Shown here: piece by piece, positions 61,179 through 64,000 of the stretch
Numbering within the stretch: position 1 is the first letter of the stretch
How the letters are laid out: each line of letters opens with the position of its first letter
Origin: Isoalcanivorax indicus
GTDB taxonomy: Bacteria > Pseudomonadota > Gammaproteobacteria > Pseudomonadales > Alcanivoracaceae
DNA length: 64,000 nt
Assembly (NCBI RefSeq): GCF_003259185.1
Contig: NZ_QGMP01000001.1
Coordinates: 62,001 to 126,000 of the forward strand
Reading direction: 5' to 3'
Position numbers and translations under genes: made by a program
The notes under the pieces: generated by a model
What the model was told of the DNA's origin: nothing
Databases searched by the model: none
The model's input: only the letters and a program-made list of their open reading frames with translations

Positions 61179-61943
61179 GTGACGGACACCACCCCGGTAA
61201 GCGGAACCCTGTTCCTGTGGCATGACCGCTGGATGCTGCTTGGCCACCTGCCCGCCAACAAGACGCATCGGCATGTCAGTGCCTCCCTGTTGCTGGGTCT
61301 GGACGGCGACTTCGAACTGGAAGTGGAGGGCGAGCGCCGTCTGACCCGCGCGGCGGTGGTCGCGCCGGACGTGGCCCAGGCCCTGAATCCGGGGCAGACC
61401 ACCATGCTGGTGGCGCAGCTGGACCCCGACAGTGATGCCTGGCGCCGCCTGGCGGGCACCCTGGCCGGGCGGCCCTCGGCGGATCTGCCCCTGCCCGAGA
61501 GGCTTGCCCGGGCGCTGGCCCGCAGCAACGATTGCGGGGCGCTGTCCGGCAATATGGCACAACTGCTGACCGCCACCGGCGCCTCCCCGCTGCCATTGGA
61601 TGCCCGGGTGGCGGACATCTGCAATTACCTGCGCGAGACCCTGCCGGAAAAACTGGATGCCACCGCCCTGGCGGCCCGGGTGGGGTTGTCGGCGTCGCGA
61701 CTGACCCATCTGTTCCGCGAGCAGACCGGCGTGACCCTGCGCCGTTTCCTGCTGTATCTGAAGATCACCCGTGCCGTGGCGCGCTGGGAGCCGGGCATGA
61801 CGCTGTCGACCCTGGCGGCGGAAGCGGGCTTCTATGACCAGCCGCATCTGGTGCGCACCGCCCGAGACATGTTTGACGCCTTGCCGTCAGTCTATATCGG
61901 TACCGGGCAATTCCGGATCTGCCGCTGCGCCGCCGCGCACTGA
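61179..61943 (+). CDS. AraC-family transcriptional regulator
   Basis: A regulator of about 254 residues with a cupin-like N-terminal part (FLWHDRWMLLGHLPANKTHRHVSASLLLGLDG) and two C-terminal helix-turn-helix segments (LAARVGLSASRLTHLFREQTGVTLRRFLLYLKI and LAAEAGFYDQPHLVRTARDMFDALPS). The start is uncertain: GTG 61179 is my choice from the domain boundary, and GTG 61113 would add 22 residues but lies in the palindrome. Cys residues near the C-terminus (CRCAAAH) are unusual. Confidence 0.82.
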   Translation: MTDTTPVSGTLFLWHDRWMLLGHLPANKTHRHVSASLLLGLDGDFELEVEGERRLTRAAVVAPDVAQALNPGQTTMLVAQLDPDSDAWRRLAGTLAGRPSADLPLPERLARALARSNDCGALSGNMAQLLTATGASPLPLDARVADICNYLRETLPEKLDATALAARVGLSASRLTHLFREQTGVTLRRFLLYLKITRAVARWEPGMTLSTLAAEAGFYDQPHLVRTARDMFDALPSVYIGTGQFRICRCAAAH

Positions 61944-62029
61944 TTCCTGTGAGCCGCCATGGCCTTGCCGAGGCGGGCTGGCGTAGTCTATGGGGCGTTT
62001 CCACACTGAATAGATGACCAGGGGATGTT

Positions 62030-63295
62030 ATGAAACTCGATACTGTCGCGATCCATGGTGGCTTTGCAGGCGATCCGGAGACCCATGCGGTTGCGGTGCC
62101 GGTATACCAGACCACCAGCTATTACTTCGACAATACCCAGCACGGCGCAGATCTGTTTGATCTCAAGGTGCCGGGCAATATCTACAGCCGCATCATGAAC
62201 CCCACCAATGCGGTGCTGGAACAGCGGGTGGCGGAAATGGAGGGTGGCATCGGTGCCCTGGCCATGGCATCCGGGATGGCGGCCATTACGGCGGCGATCC
62301 AGACGCTGGCCAGAGTAGGGGACAACATCGTCTCCGTCAGCCAGCTATACGGCGGCACCTACAACCTGTTTGCCCATACCTTGCCGACCATGGGTGTCGA
62401 GGTGCGCATGGCGAGCGGTGACGATCCGGCGGCCATGGAAGCGTTGATCGACGACCGCACGCGCGCGGTCTTCTGTGAATCTGTTGGCAACCCGGCGGGT
62501 AACATCGTTGATCTGACGGCGTTGGCGGAGATGGCGCACCGGCATGGCGTGCCCTTGATCGTCGATAACACGGTGGCGACGCCGGTCCTGTGCCGGCCGA
62601 TCGATTTCGGCGCAGACATTGTCGTTCACTCACTGACCAAGTACATGGGCGGGCACGGCACCACCGTGGCCGGGATCATCGTCGACAGCGGCAGGTTTCC
62701 GTGGAAGGACAATCCGCGCTTTCCGCAATTCAACGAGCCGGACCCGTCCTACCATGGGGTGGTTTACACGGAAGCGCTGGGTGAAGCGGCCTTTATTGGC
62801 CGTGCGCGTGTGGTGCCGCTGCGCAACATGGGCGCCGCCTTGTCCCCCTTCAATGCGTTCCTGATCCTGCAAGGCATCGAAACCCTGCCGTTGCGCATGG
62901 AACGGCACTGCGAAAATGCGCAAAAGGTGGCGGAGTACCTGCGCGGTCATGACAAGGTGGTGTGGGTGAAATACGCGGGCCTCAAGGACGATCCCTATCA
63001 TGCGCTGGCGCAGCGTTACACGCGGGGCACCCCTGCCTCTATCCTCAGTTTCGGCATCCAGGGCGGCAAGGAAGCCGGGGCGCGCTTTATCGATGCCTTG
63101 CAGATGATCAAGCGTCTGGTGAATATCGGCGATGCGAAATCACTCGCCTGCCACCCGGCCACCACCACCCACCGGCAGCTCAACGACGCAGAGCTGAAAA
63201 GTGCCGGGGTCAGTGCCGACATGGTGCGGTTGTCCGTGGGGATCGAGCATATCGACGATATCCTGGCGGATATCGAGCAGGCGCTAAGTGCCTAG
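62030..63295 (+). CDS. metY: O-acetylhomoserine sulfhydrylase-type enzyme
   Basis: A PLP enzyme of about 421 residues that makes homocysteine from O-acetylhomoserine and sulfide. It has the Cys/Met-metabolism signature, with PLP Lys in HSLTKYMGGHG (K204), YSRIMNPTNAVLEQRVAEMEGG and ACHPATTTHRQL. The long insert region after the PLP lysine (FPWKDNPRFPQFNEPDPSYHG) is typical of MetY rather than MetB/MetC. The window also holds a sulfide-responsive cassette and thrB, whose product pathway shares homoserine. Confidence 0.94.
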   Translation: MKLDTVAIHGGFAGDPETHAVAVPVYQTTSYYFDNTQHGADLFDLKVPGNIYSRIMNPTNAVLEQRVAEMEGGIGALAMASGMAAITAAIQTLARVGDNIVSVSQLYGGTYNLFAHTLPTMGVEVRMASGDDPAAMEALIDDRTRAVFCESVGNPAGNIVDLTALAEMAHRHGVPLIVDNTVATPVLCRPIDFGADIVVHSLTKYMGGHGTTVAGIIVDSGRFPWKDNPRFPQFNEPDPSYHGVVYTEALGEAAFIGRARVVPLRNMGAALSPFNAFLILQGIETLPLRMERHCENAQKVAEYLRGHDKVVWVKYAGLKDDPYHALAQRYTRGTPASILSFGIQGGKEAGARFIDALQMIKRLVNIGDAKSLACHPATTTHRQLNDAELKSAGVSADMVRLSVGIEHIDDILADIEQALSA

Positions 63296-64000
63296 GTCAA
63301 ACGCTCCCTGAAACGTGTCGGGCTTTCTCCGGCCCAGCGGCGGAACGCCTTGGCAAAGGCGCTCTCGTCGGAGAAGCCCAGCGCCTCGGCAATGTCTGCC
63401 AGGCGTTGATCGGTGCGCAGCCGCTGCTCGGCCATCTGGTAGAGCGCGGCGTCCCGCAGCAGCTTGAAGGAGCTGGCTTCATTGGCCAGCCGCCGGTTCA
63501 GATGGCGGCCACTGATGCCCAGTTGCTCGGCAACCCGTTCCTTGCCCCAGTGGGGGTGGCTGCGAATCAGCGTCTCCACCTGGGCGGCCAGGCTCTGTTC
63601 GGTCAGGCTGGCCAGCATTTCATCGGCGACCTGGCGCAGGTGTTCGCGCATGGCCGCATTGGCCTGGATCAGCGGGATGGCCAGGTCCTCGTCGTTCAGC
63701 AGCAGGCTGTACTCCTCGCAGTCGAAACGCACCGGGCAGCCCAGCAGGCTGGTATAGCGCGAGGCGTTATCGCGCTGTCCATGGCGCAGGTGGATGCCGG
63801 TCGGGGTAAAGCGCTCGCCGGTGATCCAGCGCGACAGGTGCACCAGACAACCCAGCACGGCCTCGGCGCGCACCTCCAGTGCCGTGTCGTAACCGGGCAC
63901 ATAGCGCAGCCGCAAGCCGCCACGTTCCAGGCGGGTATCGAAATGACTGCCCTCGCTGATGATCGGGAAATACTCCAGCAGCGTGTCCACAGCATCACCC
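63292..64000 (-). CDS. AraC-family regulator, N-terminus beyond the window
   Basis: At least 235 residues are visible, and the frame is open to the window edge, so the gene is partial. The N-terminal part resembles the arabinose-binding-type domain of OruR/AraC regulators. The C-terminal HTH pair is clear (RVAEQLGISGRHLNRRLANEASSF and DIAEALGFSDESAFAKAFRRWAGESPTRFRERL). The stop codon is the reverse of CTA at 63292-63294 and overlaps the metY stop TAG at 63293-63295. Confidence 0.88.
   Translation of the reverse strand, partial: GDAVDTLLEYFPIISEGSHFDTRLERGGLRLRYVPGYDTALEVRAEAVLGCLVHLSRWITGERFTPTGIHLRHGQRDNASRYTSLLGCPVRFDCEEYSLLLNDEDLAIPLIQANAAMREHLRQVADEMLASLTEQSLAAQVETLIRSHPHWGKERVAEQLGISGRHLNRRLANEASSFKLLRDAALYQMAEQRLRTDQRLADIAEALGFSDESAFAKAFRRWAGESPTRFRERLT

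Noticed and set aside
61944-62029. SAM or related riboswitch before metY
   Set aside because: The 86-bp leader is too short and shows no conserved riboswitch core; only a plain AGGGGATG-type ribosome site is seen.

Overview
The window is about 64 kb of high-GC gammaproteobacterial chromosome. The order thrB - polA - sRNA locus - engB - cytochrome c5 - cytochrome c4 - dsbA - endonuclease/exonuclease matches the arrangement known in Pseudomonas. Together with recCBD, dgt, crotonases, DUF6279 and a SulP/PmpAB cassette, this suggests a Pseudomonas-related marine-type gammaproteobacterium such as an Alcanivorax relative. The genus is an inference from gene order and family content only.

Layout. 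1-5330: the tail of an unknown gene, a lipoprotein, homoserine kinase thrB and DNA polymerase I polA. 5331-6940: a small outer-membrane barrel protein, then two tandem copies of a structured small RNA. Each copy has a sigma-E-like promoter and a strong intrinsic terminator, and together they fill the Spot 42/ErsA position between polA and engB. 6938-10471: engB, cytochromes c5 and c4, dsbA and a DNase I-fold protein. 10503-19605: recC, recB, recD and a gamma-glutamylcyclotransferase-fold gene in overlapping order. 19613-23623: a phospholipase D-like lipoprotein, dGTPase and glutathione peroxidase.

23624-48217: a type VI secretion system in one orientation, with an AT-rich regulatory region of about 420 bp in front. 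All 13 core functions are present (TssA, B, C, D/Hcp, E, F, G, H/ClpV, I/VgrG twice, J, K, L, M), plus TagF. The first gene resembles a TagH/Fha C-terminal region without its FHA domain. No PpkA, PppA or PAAR gene is seen. The second VgrG carries a long C-terminal extension ending in an unrecognised, AT-rich toxin-like domain and is followed by an overlapping, about 40% GC immunity candidate.

48260-52168: a sulfide/persulfide-type cassette. A BigR-like ArsR regulator, two PmpA/PmpB-like proteins and a SulP transporter form one operon, divergent from a persulfide-dioxygenase-like metallo-hydrolase, with overlapping promoters on a palindrome. 52239-64000: housekeeping and accessory genes including WrbA, hemolysin III, two crotonases, two tandem XRE regulators, tRNA-Ser(CGA), a Dps-like protein, a CBS protein, a WYL regulator, an Mpo1-like protein, two AraC regulators (the last cut by the window edge) and metY.

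Two regulatory points stand out: the duplicated sRNA locus, and a 26-bp sequence shared between the T6SS leader and the leader of the second XRE regulator, which suggests that the regulator and the T6SS share control.
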